A stretch of DNA of 64,000 nucleotides from Geodermatophilus ruber (GCF_900114385.1 NZ_FOSW01000003.1:459422-523421); one strand, 5' to 3'. Numbered from the stretch's first letter, positions 52,357 to 61,893 are shown. Program-made: numbers and translations. The notes: generated by a model from the sequence alone, not told the origin.

Positions 52357-52756
52357 ACCGGGTCGCCCGGATCGGCGTGCGCAACGCCCCGCAGGGTCGT
52401 CGAGGTGCACGTGCCCGTCGGCGGCGTGCGCTCGATCGTCGTCCTCACACAGCCCGACTCGGCTTCGCCGCCCCGGTGAGTCCTTCCCCGGCCGTGGTCG
52501 GAACAGCCTCCGCTCGGCAGGCCTTCCGATACCGACCGGCCGGCGCAGTCGTTCGCCGATGCCGCCCGAAGTCCTCGATCGGTCCGGGTCGTCGTGCCCC
52601 GGATGTGCGCCCACCATCCCGGTGAGGAACGCTCGAGGCCGGCTTGCGGGCGTTCGCCCGTCCCGTTCCGGCCCACAGCCCGCGGGGTAGGTGCAGCACC
52701 GCGTCCGTGAGCAGGGCCGGCACCCGGCCCGGACGAGGATGTGAGGAGCGGCTCGG
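52357..52756. other. Long leader region of the DEAD-box helicase gene
   Basis: About 400 bases without a supported gene, between the membrane protein and the RNA helicase. Long untranslated leaders are common for cold-inducible DEAD-box genes, but I can point to no cold-shock motif or stable hairpin here. Confidence 0.4.
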
Positions 52757-54520
52757 ATGACCGGCGAGGCAGGGCAACACGACCGGGCAGGGTCCGGCTC
52801 CCCCACCGCGGAGCCGGCGCCCGGTGTCGCCCCGGACGACGAGAGCGGTGGCACGTTCGCCGACCTCGGGCTGCGCCCCGAGCTGCTGACGGCGCTGACC
52901 GGCCTCGGCTACGAGGAGCCCACCCCGATCCAGCGCGCGGCGATCCCGCTGCTGATCGAGGGCCGGGACCTGCAGGGGCAGGCGGCCACCGGGACCGGCA
53001 AGACCGCGGCCTACGCGCTGCCGCTGCTGCAGCGGCTGCAGGCGGGTCGCCGGGACCCCGAGCCGGTCGGGCTGATCCTGGTCCCCACCCGCGAGCTGGC
53101 GATCCAGGTGTCCGAAGCGGTGTACCGCTACGGCCGGGCGCTCGGCACCCGCGTCGTCCCCGTCTACGGCGGGCAGCCGATCGGCCGGCAGCTGCGCGCT
53201 CTCGACGGCGGCGTCGACGTCGTCGTCGCCACGCCGGGGCGGGCGCTGGACCACGTCCGGCGCTCGACCCTGCGCCTGGGGTCGGTCGCGACCGTGGTCC
53301 TGGACGAAGCCGACGAGATGCTGGACATGGGCTTCGCCGAGGACCTCGAGGCGATCCTGGACGAGACGCCGGAGGACCGGCAGACCGTGTTGTTCTCGGC
53401 CACGATGCCGCACCGCCTGGACTCCCTCGCCCGCCGGCACCTGCGGGACCCGGTACGGATCCAGGTCGCCCGGGAGCAGCGCGCCTCGGGCGAGGCGCCC
53501 CGGGTACGGCAGACGGCCTACGTCGTGCCCCGAGCCAGCAAGCCGGCCGCCCTGGGGCGGGTCCTCGACGTGGAGGCGCCGACGGCGGCCATCGTGTTCT
53601 GCCGGACCCGCGGCGAGGTCGACGAGCTCACCGAGACCCTCAACGGCCGCGGCTATCGGGCCGAACCGCTGCACGGCGGCATGAGCCAGGAGCAGCGCGA
53701 CCGCGTGATGGGACGGTTGCGGGCGGGGACGGCAGACCTCCTCGTGGCCACCGACGTCGCCGCCCGCGGGCTGGACATCGATCAGCTCACCCATGTCGTG
53801 AACTACGACGTCCCCTCGGCGCCGGAGACCTACGTCCACCGCATCGGCCGGGTGGGCAGGGCCGGCCGGGAAGGCGTCGCGATCACGCTCGTCGAGCCCC
53901 GCGGGCACCGCATGCTCAAGACGATCGAGCAGGTGGCCGGCTCGTCGATCGCGGTGGAGAAGCTGCCCACGGTCGCCGACCTGCGCGCCCGCCGGCTGGA
54001 GCTCACCCGCGCGGCGCTGCGCGAGAGCCTGCTGGAGGACGATCTGGAGCACTTCCGGGTGGTCGTCGAGACGCTCACCGACGAGTTCGACGTCATGGAG
54101 GTCGCCCTGGCCGCGGTCAAGCTGGCCCACGAGGCCGGCGGCGGCTCCGACGACGACGACGAGGACATCCCCGAGGTGGCGCTGCGGCCGGAGCGGCGGG
54201 ATCCTCGGCGGCCCGGTGGCGGACGCGACGAGCGGCGTGGGCGGGGCGACGACCGGGGCAGAGGCGCCGTCGGCGCCGGGGTCACCCGGCTGTTCGTCGG
54301 GCTCGGTCGCGACGCCGGTGTCCGGCCCGCCGACCTGGTGGGCGCCATCACCGGGGAAGCCGGGCTGCGCGGACGCGACATCGGGGCCATCGAGATCGCC
54401 CAGCGGTTCTCCGTCGTGGAGGTCCCCGAGGCCGCGGCCGAACCGGTCATCGCAGCCCTGCGTCAGGCCACGATCAAGGGGCGCCGGCCCGTCGTCCGGC
54501 GGGACCGCGCGGACGGGTGA
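52757..54520 (+). CDS. deaD: DEAD-box RNA helicase (DeaD/CsdA type)
   Basis: A 587-residue ATP-dependent RNA helicase. Motifs: Q motif in GYEEPTPIQRAAIPLL near residue 50, ATGTGKTAAYALP (motif I), PTRELAIQV, VATPGRALDH, VLDEADEMLDMGF (DEAD), FSATMP, VATDVAARGLDIDQ and YVHRIGRVGRAG. After an acidic stretch (DDDDEDIPE near 460) and an Arg/Gly-rich linker, residues 510-580 form a DbpA-type RNA-binding domain (VTRLFVGLGRDAGVRPADLV). It probably unwinds RNA for ribosome assembly or RNA decay. ATG start at 52757. Confidence 0.95.
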   Translation: MTGEAGQHDRAGSGSPTAEPAPGVAPDDESGGTFADLGLRPELLTALTGLGYEEPTPIQRAAIPLLIEGRDLQGQAATGTGKTAAYALPLLQRLQAGRRDPEPVGLILVPTRELAIQVSEAVYRYGRALGTRVVPVYGGQPIGRQLRALDGGVDVVVATPGRALDHVRRSTLRLGSVATVVLDEADEMLDMGFAEDLEAILDETPEDRQTVLFSATMPHRLDSLARRHLRDPVRIQVAREQRASGEAPRVRQTAYVVPRASKPAALGRVLDVEAPTAAIVFCRTRGEVDELTETLNGRGYRAEPLHGGMSQEQRDRVMGRLRAGTADLLVATDVAARGLDIDQLTHVVNYDVPSAPETYVHRIGRVGRAGREGVAITLVEPRGHRMLKTIEQVAGSSIAVEKLPTVADLRARRLELTRAALRESLLEDDLEHFRVVVETLTDEFDVMEVALAAVKLAHEAGGGSDDDDEDIPEVALRPERRDPRRPGGGRDERRGRGDDRGRGAVGAGVTRLFVGLGRDAGVRPADLVGAITGEAGLRGRDIGAIEIAQRFSVVEVPEAAAEPVIAALRQATIKGRRPVVRRDRADG

Positions 54521-54617
54521 GCGGCGGACCGGGCCGGTTTCCGGGCAGTCACGGGGGTCGCCGTCGGTGCGACGCGACCGGAGCCCGGCTGCTGGACCTC
54601 GGGGAGAGGAGCGCGAC

Positions 54618-54911
54618 GTGAAGCTGGTGGAGCTGACGCGGCAGGCCGGCGACGGGCACGCGGACGTGGTGGCGGCGGTCGGGCCGCTGGAGGACGCCGA
54701 GGCCGACACCTACGCCACGGCGCTGCTTCACCTGATCGAGCAGCACGCCGACCCCGACTTCTCCGTCGGGACCACGCCCGTCGAGAGCACGAGCGGTGCG
54801 ACGGCCGAGCCGCCCGCCGGCCCCGCCGAGCTGCTGCGCGCGGTGCTGTCCGGCGACGAAGGACGCCGCGAGGGCGAGCACGACCTTCCGCAACCGGACC
54901 CCCGCCCCTGA
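54618..54911 (+). CDS. Hypothetical acidic protein
   Basis: A 97-residue frame with GTG start 10 bases after GGGGAGAGG. The first 50 residues (VELTRQAGDGHADVVAAVGP, then EDAEADTYATALLHLIEQHAD) look like a small acidic helical protein; the rest is Pro/Glu-rich. No family recognised. It follows the helicase by 98 bases on the same strand. Confidence 0.5.
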   Translation: MKLVELTRQAGDGHADVVAAVGPLEDAEADTYATALLHLIEQHADPDFSVGTTPVESTSGATAEPPAGPAELLRAVLSGDEGRREGEHDLPQPDPRP

Positions 54912-55245
54912 CGACGGACGCCCGCAGCGCGGGACGACACCCCGGGGCCGGCAGGTGTGGCCGACCCGCGGCGCGCGGGAGGCCACGACCGGCTCGGGTG
55001 TGTACGCGGCGCCGCTGCGCCAGCTGGCCCACGAGGCCTACGCCAAGCTGTCGGCCGAGCCCCCACCCGGCACGGTGGGCCTCCGGCGTCCGAGGCGAAG
55101 GCCGGACCGCCGACCCGGCCACCGATGCGCCCCGAGACCACCAAGCCGGTCGACCCGGCGCCGCCCGACCCGCGCCGTCAGTGAGCCCCGCGCCGGCTGC
55201 CCACTCACTGGCTGACGCTGCCCCATGACGCCGGCACAGCAGGTC
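54912..55245. other. Gap before the Tad operon end, no clear gene
   Basis: About 330 bases between a small plus-strand ORF and the convergent tadC. A plus frame from 54998 (with VYAAPLRQLAHEAYAKLSAE) is weakly protein-like for some 20 codons, but it has no good start signal and turns into Arg/Pro-rich sequence, so I do not call it. Confidence 0.45.
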
Positions 55246-56148
55246 CTATCCGCTGAAGGCCTCGATCATGTCCATGACGGCGGGGCCGAGCAGCACGATG
55301 AACAACGTCGGCAGGATGAACAGGATCAGCGGGAAGATGACCTTCACCGGGATCTGCATCGCCTTCTCCTCGGCCCGCTGCCGGCGCTTGAGCCGCATCT
55401 CCTGGGCCTGCGTGCGCAGCACGTCGGCGATCGAGACGCCGTACTGGTCGGCCTGGACGACGGCGCGGATGAAGCGCCGCAGGTCCTGCACCCCCGCGCG
55501 GTCGGCGAGGGCGAGATAGGCGTCCCGCCGGGGCTGACCGACCGCGATGTCCTGCAGGGTGCGCACGAGCTCCTCGGCCAGCGGGCCCTTGCCGTTGGCG
55601 CCGGCGCGGGCCATCGCCGACTCGAAGCCCAGCCCGGCCTCGACGGCGATCGTCATCTGGTCGAGGGTGTCGGGCAGCTCGAGCGTGATCGCCTCCTTCC
55701 GCTCGATGCCGCGGCTGTAGAGCAGCAGCTCGGGAACGAAGTAGGCCACGACCGTCGCGACCAGCGCGACGATCACGGTCAGCGGGCTCGCCCCGCCGCT
55801 CAGCAGGAGCAGACCCATGCTGCCGCCCAGGAAGGCGAGCACCAGCTTGGCGGCCACCAGTTTGGGCACCGGCCACGCGGCGGGGCGGCCCGCGGCCCCC
55901 GCCAGCCGGTCGAGCCGGTCCACGGTGCCCCGGGGCGTCAGCCCGCGGGCCAGCCTCGCGAGCAGGTCGGGCCGGGCGCGCCCGCTCGCGGCGGGACCGG
56001 GGCCGATCGGCTCGATGCCGCGGACGAGGTTGTCGCGGGCCTGGAGCGCGTCGGCGTCGGGCCGGGCGAGCAGTGCCCAGCCGAGCAGGGGCACGGACAG
56101 GACCACCGCACCGGCGGCGAGCAGCACGGAGACGGGCAGGGAGGCCAT
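55246..56148 (-). CDS. tadC: Tad pilus inner membrane protein TadC
   Basis: A 300-residue T2SF (GspF-like) platform protein. Membrane helices lie at the N-terminus, near 105-145 (LVLAFLGGSMGLLLLSGGAS), and at the C-terminus (IFPLILFILPTLFIVLLGPA). The soluble domain holds ELPDTLDQMTIAVEAGLGFE, the most conserved stretch, and QADQYGVSIADVLRTQAQEM. It forms the platform for pilus assembly with TadB. It is the last gene of the tad operon; its start overlaps the tadB stop by one base. Confidence 0.93.
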   Translation of the reverse strand: MASLPVSVLLAAGAVVLSVPLLGWALLARPDADALQARDNLVRGIEPIGPGPAASGRARPDLLARLARGLTPRGTVDRLDRLAGAAGRPAAWPVPKLVAAKLVLAFLGGSMGLLLLSGGASPLTVIVALVATVVAYFVPELLLYSRGIERKEAITLELPDTLDQMTIAVEAGLGFESAMARAGANGKGPLAEELVRTLQDIAVGQPRRDAYLALADRAGVQDLRRFIRAVVQADQYGVSIADVLRTQAQEMRLKRRQRAEEKAMQIPVKVIFPLILFILPTLFIVLLGPAVMDMIEAFSG

Positions 56149-57095
56149 CAGAACTTGATCCTCACCGTGCTGCGGAGCCAGAGACCACCCACCAGCAGCA
56201 TGACCACCGCCGCCGCCAGCATCGCGTAGCCCGTGAGGCTCTCGGTGAACTTCCCGACATAGTCGGGGTTGGACATCGAGATGAAGAAGGTGACGCCGAA
56301 GGGAAGGGCCATCAGCACGATGGCCGACAGCTTGCCCTCGGCCGAGAGCGCCTTCACCTGGCGGCGGATCGCGTTGCGCTCGCGGATCGTGTGCCCGACG
56401 GCGTCGAGCACCTCGGCCAGGTTGCCACCCACCTCGCGGTGGATGGCGATCGCCTGGGCGACCCAGGTGAAGTCGTCGCTGCCCATCCGCTCGGCGACCC
56501 CGTCGAGGGCGTCATTGAGGTCGCGGCCGACGCGGGTCTCGTTGACGATCCGCGAGAACTCCTCCGACATCGGTGCGTCGGCCTCCTGGGACACGGAGTC
56601 CACCGCCCGGAGCAGGCTGTGCCCGGCGCGCAGGCTGCCGGCCATGAGCTGCAGGGAGTCGTCGAGCTGGTCGGCGAAGGCGGCCTGACGTCGCGAGGCA
56701 CGGAAGCCGAGGAACAGCTTGGCCGCGAACGGCACCACCACGATCAGCAGCAGGCAGAGCAGGAGCCCGCCGAGGACCAGCCCCAGCACCCCGGCGACCA
56801 GCGTGGCCAGCCCGGCGACCAGGACGAAGTTCGGCAACGTCATCGACATCCCGGCCCGCTCGAGGGCGGCGGCACCCGCGGCCAGCCGGCCGCGCTTGAC
56901 CAGCACCTTCTCGACGGCGGCGCCGGCCGCGGCACCCGCCCCGGCGAGGGCCGACGTCGAGGGCGCGGCCGTGGGATCGAGCCGGCTCAGGGGCACCCGC
57001 GCGGGGCCCGGGGGCACGACCACAACCGCGAGCAGCAGCAGTGCGACGGCCATGGCCGACACACCGACGAGGAGGAGGACGGCGGACACGGTCAC
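56148..57095 (-). CDS. tadB: Tad pilus inner membrane protein TadB
   Basis: A 315-residue T2SF platform protein. FADQLDDSLQLMAGSLRAGH followed by SLLRAVDSVSQEA near residues 150-180 is the family signature, and the hydrophobic ends (LVAGLATLVAGVLGLVLGGL; VTFFISMSNPDYVGKF then LTGYAMLAAAVVMLLVGG) are the membrane anchors. The start overlaps the cpaF stop by four bases. Confidence 0.93.
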   Translation of the reverse strand: MTVSAVLLLVGVSAMAVALLLLAVVVVPPGPARVPLSRLDPTAAPSTSALAGAGAAAGAAVEKVLVKRGRLAAGAAALERAGMSMTLPNFVLVAGLATLVAGVLGLVLGGLLLCLLLIVVVPFAAKLFLGFRASRRQAAFADQLDDSLQLMAGSLRAGHSLLRAVDSVSQEADAPMSEEFSRIVNETRVGRDLNDALDGVAERMGSDDFTWVAQAIAIHREVGGNLAEVLDAVGHTIRERNAIRRQVKALSAEGKLSAIVLMALPFGVTFFISMSNPDYVGKFTESLTGYAMLAAAVVMLLVGGLWLRSTVRIKF

Positions 57096-58516
57096 CAGCT
57101 CCGCGCGCCGACCGGCTGGACCGCCCCGAAGACCCGCGGCGAGAGCTTGATCCCGAGGTCGTCGAACTTCTCGGTGAACCGCGGGCGCACACCGGTGGGC
57201 ACCGGCTTGCCGAGGAACTTGCCGTGCGCATCGACGCCGGCGGAGTAGTCGAAGAGAAAGGCGTCCTGGAGGGTGACGGTCTCCCCCTCCATGCCCTGCA
57301 CCTCGGTGACGTGGGTGACCCGACGCGTGCCGTCGCGCAGCCGGGTCAGCTGGACGACGACGTCGACGGCCGAGGCGATCTGCTCGCGGATGGCGCGCAG
57401 CGGCAGGTCCATGCCGGCCATGAGCACCAGCGTCTCCAGTCGCGCGATCGCGTCACGCGGTGAGTTGGCGTGCACCGTGGACAGCGACCCGTCGTGGCCG
57501 GTGTTCATCGCCTGGAGCATGTCCAGCGACTCCCCACCACGGCACTCACCGACCACGATCCGGTCGGGGCGCATGCGGAGGGAGTTGCGGACCAGGTCGC
57601 GGATGGTGATCGCGCCCTTGCCCTCGATGTTGGGCGGTCGCGACTCCAGCCGGACGACGTGCTCCTGCTGGAGCTGCAGCTCGACGGCGTCCTCGATGGT
57701 GACGATCCGCTCGCCCTCGGGGATGAACGAGGACAGCACGTTGAGCAGCGTCGTCTTACCGGTGCCGGTACCGCCGGAGACGATGACGTTGAGCCGCGCG
57801 TCGACGCAGGCGTGCAGCAGCTCGGCCATCTCCGGCGACAGGGTGCCGAAGGAGATCAGGTCGTCGACGGTGAAGGGGTCCTTCCAGAACTTGCGGATGG
57901 TCAGCGTCGAGCCGCTGAACGCCAGCGGCGGGATGATCGCGTTGACCCGGGAACCGTCGGCCAGCCGCGCGTCCACCAGCGGCGAGGACTCGTCGATCCG
58001 CCGTCCCACGCGGGACACGATCCGGTCGATCACCCGGCGCAGGTGCTCCTCGGAGGTGAACCGCGTCGCGGTGCGCTCCAGCTTGCCGTTGCGCTCGACG
58101 TAGATCGACTCCGGGCCGTTGACCATGATCTCGCTGACCGCGGGGTCGTCGAGCAGCCGCTGCAGCGGGCCGTAGCCCAGCACATCGTCGGCCAGCTCCG
58201 CCGTCAGCCGCTGCCGCTCCTCGGTGCTGAGCGGGACGTTCTCCTCCTCGACGACCTCGTCGAGCTCACCCAGCACGATGGTGCGGAGCTGGCCCTCGCT
58301 CAGGCTCGGGTCGTTCATCCGGCCGCCCATGCGCTCGAAGAGCGCCTTGCCGACCCGGTCCTTCAGCCGCGCCAAGGCGTCGGTCGGCGCGGCGGGCGCC
58401 GGCGCGGCCGGGCGGGGCCGGGGCACGGCGGCGGGCGCCGCCGGTGCGGAGGACACGGCCGAGGCGGGGGGGACCGTCTGCCCCTGTGCGGCGGCGAGCC
58501 GCTCGGCGAGGTTCAC
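57092..58516 (-). CDS. cpaF: Tad secretion ATPase CpaF/TadA
   Basis: A 474-residue hexameric ATPase that powers pilus assembly. After an Ala/Pro-rich N-terminus, residues about 130-250 are the N-terminal domain (DVLGYGPLQRLLDDPAVSEI then MVNGPESIYVERNGKL), and the P-loop VIVSGGTGTGKTTLLNVLSS lies near residue 247. The Asp box ERIVTIEDAVELQL, MRPDRIVVGECRGGESLDML and the His box TGHDGSLSTVHANSPRDA complete it. GTG start overlaps the cpaE stop (GTGA). Confidence 0.95.
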   Translation of the reverse strand: MNLAERLAAAQGQTVPPASAVSSAPAAPAAVPRPRPAAPAPAAPTDALARLKDRVGKALFERMGGRMNDPSLSEGQLRTIVLGELDEVVEEENVPLSTEERQRLTAELADDVLGYGPLQRLLDDPAVSEIMVNGPESIYVERNGKLERTATRFTSEEHLRRVIDRIVSRVGRRIDESSPLVDARLADGSRVNAIIPPLAFSGSTLTIRKFWKDPFTVDDLISFGTLSPEMAELLHACVDARLNVIVSGGTGTGKTTLLNVLSSFIPEGERIVTIEDAVELQLQQEHVVRLESRPPNIEGKGAITIRDLVRNSLRMRPDRIVVGECRGGESLDMLQAMNTGHDGSLSTVHANSPRDAIARLETLVLMAGMDLPLRAIREQIASAVDVVVQLTRLRDGTRRVTHVTEVQGMEGETVTLQDAFLFDYSAGVDAHGKFLGKPVPTGVRPRFTEKFDDLGIKLSPRVFGAVQPVGARSW

Positions 58517-59703
58517 GCCGCCGCCCGGTGCTTGGCCCGCCCGCGCGCGGCCCTGAGCGGCGTCGCCGAGAACCGGGACACCAGCCGGCGCAGCTCCTTC
58601 ACCATGGGATCCCGGCGCCGGCCGCTCTGCAGCAGCGGCACGCCCTGGTTGGTCGAGGCGGGCACCGTGGCGGTCCGCGGCAGGATGACGTCGACACCGG
58701 TGCCGATCGCCAGCTCGACGTCGCGGACGCTCAGGCCGCCCTTGGGGTCGGCGAAGTTCATGACCACGTGCCGGCCGGCCGGGATCATGGCCAGCTCGCG
58801 CAGCACGTCGAGCTCCTTGCGCAGCCCGCGGACGCCGGGGACGTCCATGCTGGTCAGCATCACGACGTCCGACGCCCGGTCGAGGGCGGCCAGCGTCTGC
58901 TCCGACAGGCCAGGCGCGGTGTCGACGACGACGTAGCGGAACTCCCGCGCCAGGGAAGCCAGCAGTCGGGTCACGTCGTCGCCGGTCACGGTGTCGCCCG
59001 CCGCCGGGGACTCCGCACCGCACACGGCGTAGAGACCGCTCGGGTGCTGGGTGAGGAAGGTCTTGAGCACCATGGTGTCCTCGCTGGCCGGGCCGCGGAC
59101 GGCGTCGGGCAGCGTGTACTCGGGAACCAGGCCCAGCGCCGAGGCGACGTCGCCGAACTGGACGTCGAGGTCGACCAGCACCGTCGACTGGGGCGCGGCC
59201 GCGGTCAGCCCGATGGCCAGGTTGGTCGACACGGTGGTCTTGCCGACCCCGCCCTTCGGCGAGGCGACGGTGATCACGCGGCCGGCGTAGCGCTCGGTCT
59301 CGCTCGCCGGGCGCAGCACGCGCCGCCGGCCGGCCGCGGCAGCGCCGGCCCGCTCGACGGCGGCGTGGATCTCGGCCACGTCGGCGTCGGGCGCAAGCAG
59401 GTCGCGGATGCCGGCGCGCATCGCGGCCTGCCACATCGCCGGCGACGGGTCGGCCATGAGCACGACGGCGATGCCGGGGCTCTGCACGTCCAGCCGCGCG
59501 GCCAGCGTGAGCACCTCGGGCGCCGGTGCGTGCGGCCCCACCAGCAGGACGTCGGGCAGCTCGCCGTCGACGAGCTGCTCGAAGAGGCGGGCCGGGTCGC
59601 CGGGCAGGCGGCCGGGCGGCAGCACGTGCACGTCGCCGCCGGTCGCCTCCTTGACCCGGAGGATCAGGTCCTCACCTGCCCCGGCCAGAACGACGCGGCT
59701 CAT
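58513..59703 (-). CDS. cpaE: Tad pilus localisation ATPase CpaE/TadZ
   Basis: A 396-residue protein with an N-terminal receiver-like domain without the phosphoacceptor pattern (SPGIAVVLMADPSPAMWQAA) and a MinD/ParA-type ATPase domain. The deviant Walker A is TVASPKGGVGKTTVSTNLAI near residue 147, followed by LVDLDVQFGDVASALGL and VVVDTAPGLSEQTLAALD. It places the pilus machine in the cell. Starts with ATG overlapping cpaB by four bases. Confidence 0.93.
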   Translation of the reverse strand: MSRVVLAGAGEDLILRVKEATGGDVHVLPPGRLPGDPARLFEQLVDGELPDVLLVGPHAPAPEVLTLAARLDVQSPGIAVVLMADPSPAMWQAAMRAGIRDLLAPDADVAEIHAAVERAGAAAAGRRRVLRPASETERYAGRVITVASPKGGVGKTTVSTNLAIGLTAAAPQSTVLVDLDVQFGDVASALGLVPEYTLPDAVRGPASEDTMVLKTFLTQHPSGLYAVCGAESPAAGDTVTGDDVTRLLASLAREFRYVVVDTAPGLSEQTLAALDRASDVVMLTSMDVPGVRGLRKELDVLRELAMIPAGRHVVMNFADPKGGLSVRDVELAIGTGVDVILPRTATVPASTNQGVPLLQSGRRRDPMVKELRRLVSRFSATPLRAARGRAKHRAAA

Positions 59704-60437
59704 GAGAAGGCCTTTCCGTGGATGTTGTCCTGCGTGATGACCTCGGTGCCGCTGAGGTCCGCGTCGGCGGCCTCCAGGGTGAGCCAGAGGGTGCCGTGCT
59801 CGATGCCGAACACGACCGCCTCCGCCTGCGCGGCGGTGACCGCGAGCGTGATCATCAGGCTGGCCGAGGGGGCGGCGGAGCCGGCCGACGCGGTCTCGGT
59901 CCCGCCGTCCGCGCTGGCCGGGGCGGGCGCGCCCTGGACCTGCGTCACGAGCACGCGGTGCAGGACGGAGTGTGTCGCCGGGGTCGACATGGAGACGACG
60001 ACGCCGACGGTGTCGCCGGCAGCGAGCCGGCCGCCGATCGCCCGCTGTGGCTCCAGCAGGATGCTGACCTCCTGGAGGCCGGCAGGCACCGCGACGGTCC
60101 CCGGTGCCTGCAGGTCGTCGAGGCGCTCGAACCGGCTCTCCAACAGCTGCTCCCCCGGCTGGAGGTCGACGGTGGAGACGCGGTCGCCCAACGCGGACAG
60201 GTCGGTGACCCGTCCCGCCAGGGCGGCCTTCGCCGGCAGCGACTGGATGCTGACCAGGTCGGCGAGCGCGGTCGCGGGCGTGCCCTGGGGGATCAGCTCG
60301 TCGGCCACCAGGACCTCGACGGTCCGGGTGCCGGCGAGGGCACGCGCGTCCGCGCCGCGCACGTAGGCCAGGAGGGCCAGCGTGCCGGCGACGAGGAGGA
60401 CGAGCGCCGCGGTCGCGGCGAGAAGTCGTCGTCTCAC
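59700..60437 (-). CDS. cpaB: Tad pilus protein CpaB/RcpC
   Basis: A 245-residue protein with one N-terminal membrane helix (LLAATAALVLLVAGTLALLA) followed by a SAF-type domain (VEVLVADELIPQGTPATALA; GDRVSTVDLQPGEQLLESRF) and a beta-clip-like C-terminal domain with AIGGRLAAGDTVGVVVSM. CpaB/RcpC assists pilus biogenesis at the cell envelope. GTG start 10 bases after the tadG stop. Confidence 0.88.
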   Translation of the reverse strand: MRRRLLAATAALVLLVAGTLALLAYVRGADARALAGTRTVEVLVADELIPQGTPATALADLVSIQSLPAKAALAGRVTDLSALGDRVSTVDLQPGEQLLESRFERLDDLQAPGTVAVPAGLQEVSILLEPQRAIGGRLAAGDTVGVVVSMSTPATHSVLHRVLVTQVQGAPAPASADGGTETASAGSAAPSASLMITLAVTAAQAEAVVFGIEHGTLWLTLEAADADLSGTEVITQDNIHGKAFS

Positions 60438-60447
60438 GATGTCGCCC

Positions 60448-61410
60448 CTATCGGATCAGTCGGAGGATGGAGGAACCGAGCGTCGGCGCGTCCGGGCTGT
60501 AGCTCCAGGCGTCGGACAGTTCGACGAAGCGGGTGAAGTAGCCGGTGATGCACCGGACGCTCGGGTTCGTCCCGGGCCCGCACACGACCTTGGCGCTCCG
60601 GTTGGTGCCGTTGAAGGCGTAGCCGGTGAGCCGGAAGGCCGCGTAGCCGTACACGCGGTACCAGGCGTTGTTGCCCGTCCCGCCGACCTGGTCGAACAGC
60701 GGCAGCAGGATGGTGCGCTGGAGCCAGCCGTCGAAGTCGGCCTTGGTGCAGCCGCCGGGCAGCGATACACCCGTCGACGACTGCAGCTCCTGGTCGAGCG
60801 AGTGGGTGGCGTTGCAGGTGCCTTCGTCCGGATCGACGAACGCGAACCCGCCGGGCACCTGGTTGCCCCCGGCGTTGGGGCAGGGGCTGGGGTCGTCCTC
60901 GCTGAACTTGACGACCTGCGGCGTCGTCGACGCGAGGCCGCCGGTCTGCTTGCTGAAGGAGCAGTAGGAGAAGGTCAGCGGGAGGACCGACGTCCCTGCG
61001 CTGGGGCTGCCCCAGCCGACGGTCGCCGTCGCCGAGACGCGCGTCGAGTCGTGCCCGATGATCGGCGCGAACCAGTGCTCCTTCGGGGTACCGCCGGTGA
61101 CGGTGACGCTCAGCGGGTCGCTGCTCAGCACCGGCGTGGCGGCGGTGCCCTCGGTGTCGTTGAGCTCGATGAGTGCCTGGGCGGTCGCCAGCATGTCGCC
61201 GCAGTTGCCGCGGGAGCAGTCCTGCGCCACGGCGATCGCTGCCGCGTCGGCGCCCACCTGCAGCCGGGCGCGCTCGGCGTAGAGGGCGCCGATGTCGACG
61301 GCGATCGCCGCGAAGCCCAGCATCGGGATCAGCAGCAGCGACAGGACCACGGCGGCCGCGCCGCGCTCGCCCTGCAGGCGCCGGGTGGCGCGGGAGGTCA
61401 GCCATTGCAT
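60448..61410 (-). CDS. tadG: TadG-like pseudopilin-related protein
   Basis: A 320-residue protein with the Tad leader GERGAAAVVLSLLLIPMLGF near residue 15, where the membrane helix opens, then AAIAVDIGALYAERARLQVG. This is the TadE/TadG-type N-terminus with a long exported part of about 280 residues containing several Cys (CSRGNCGDM, YCSFSKQ, CTKADFDGWLQ). The start lies within the end of tadE (13-base overlap in another frame). Confidence 0.85.
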   Translation of the reverse strand: MQWLTSRATRRLQGERGAAAVVLSLLLIPMLGFAAIAVDIGALYAERARLQVGADAAAIAVAQDCSRGNCGDMLATAQALIELNDTEGTAATPVLSSDPLSVTVTGGTPKEHWFAPIIGHDSTRVSATATVGWGSPSAGTSVLPLTFSYCSFSKQTGGLASTTPQVVKFSEDDPSPCPNAGGNQVPGGFAFVDPDEGTCNATHSLDQELQSSTGVSLPGGCTKADFDGWLQRTILLPLFDQVGGTGNNAWYRVYGYAAFRLTGYAFNGTNRSAKVVCGPGTNPSVRCITGYFTRFVELSDAWSYSPDAPTLGSSILRLIR

Positions 61411-61823
61411 CGCATGACCCCCGTTCCGGTCAGTTCCAGGCCCGTACCGAAGAAGCCGGTGAGGTAGGGCATCGGGTACTCGACGGTGAGGCGGACGGCG
61501 GTGCTGCCGGCGCCGGTGACGGGGCAGGTGTCGGCGGTGGTCTCGACGCCCGTGGTGCCGTCGACGATGTCGATGTCGATCTGCTCGTCGGGGATCGGGT
61601 CGAGAGAGACCGCCGCGGTGCGGACCGCGTCCCTGGCCACGTCGGGGTCGTTCTGCAGGGCCATCAGCCGCACTCCCTCACGGGCGGCGGCCGCCAGCGT
61701 CCCCTGCACCTGGAAGGCGTGGCCGAACTCGATGATGCCGATCACGAGCACGATGAGCAGCGGCACGATGAAGGCGAACTCCACCGCACTCGCTCCGCGC
61801 TCGTCGAGCAGTCGCTTCCGCAT
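61398..61823 (-). CDS. tadE: TadE-like pseudopilin
   Basis: A 141-residue pseudopilin. The start, RGASAVEFAFIVPLLIVLVI, is the TadE motif: a short charged leader, then Gly/Ala-Ser with the Glu five residues into the mature helix. GTLAAAAREGVRLMALQ is the second conserved part. Prepilin peptidase is expected to cut before the hydrophobic helix. It overlaps tadG by 13 bases; the Flp pilin gene is upstream across a strong hairpin. Confidence 0.9.
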   Translation of the reverse strand: MRKRLLDERGASAVEFAFIVPLLIVLVIGIIEFGHAFQVQGTLAAAAREGVRLMALQNDPDVARDAVRTAAVSLDPIPDEQIDIDIVDGTTGVETTADTCPVTGAGSTAVRLTVEYPMPYLTGFFGTGLELTGTGVMRCNG

Positions 61824-61855
61824 CCGTTCTCACCGCCTCTCCAGGGTGTGTGCAG

Positions 61856-61893
61856 CAGCGCGGCGGCACCCCGTCCGGAGTGCCGCCGCGCTG
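61856..61893 (-). terminator. Strong hairpin between flp and tadE
   Basis: CAGCGCGGCGGCAC (61856-61869) pairs perfectly over 14 bases with GTGCCGCCGCGCTG (61880-61893) around a 10-base loop. It lies 27 bases after the pilin stop and 32 bases before tadE. There is no T-tract. It could terminate most transcripts after the pilin gene or protect the pilin mRNA, so that pilin is made in excess over the assembly proteins. Confidence 0.7.

Noticed and set aside
50359..52854. An 831-codon minus-strand open frame
   Set aside because: Only the last 139 codons match the paralog at 3401 and have a ribosome-binding site; the upstream part is antisense to the hemerythrin and membrane protein genes.
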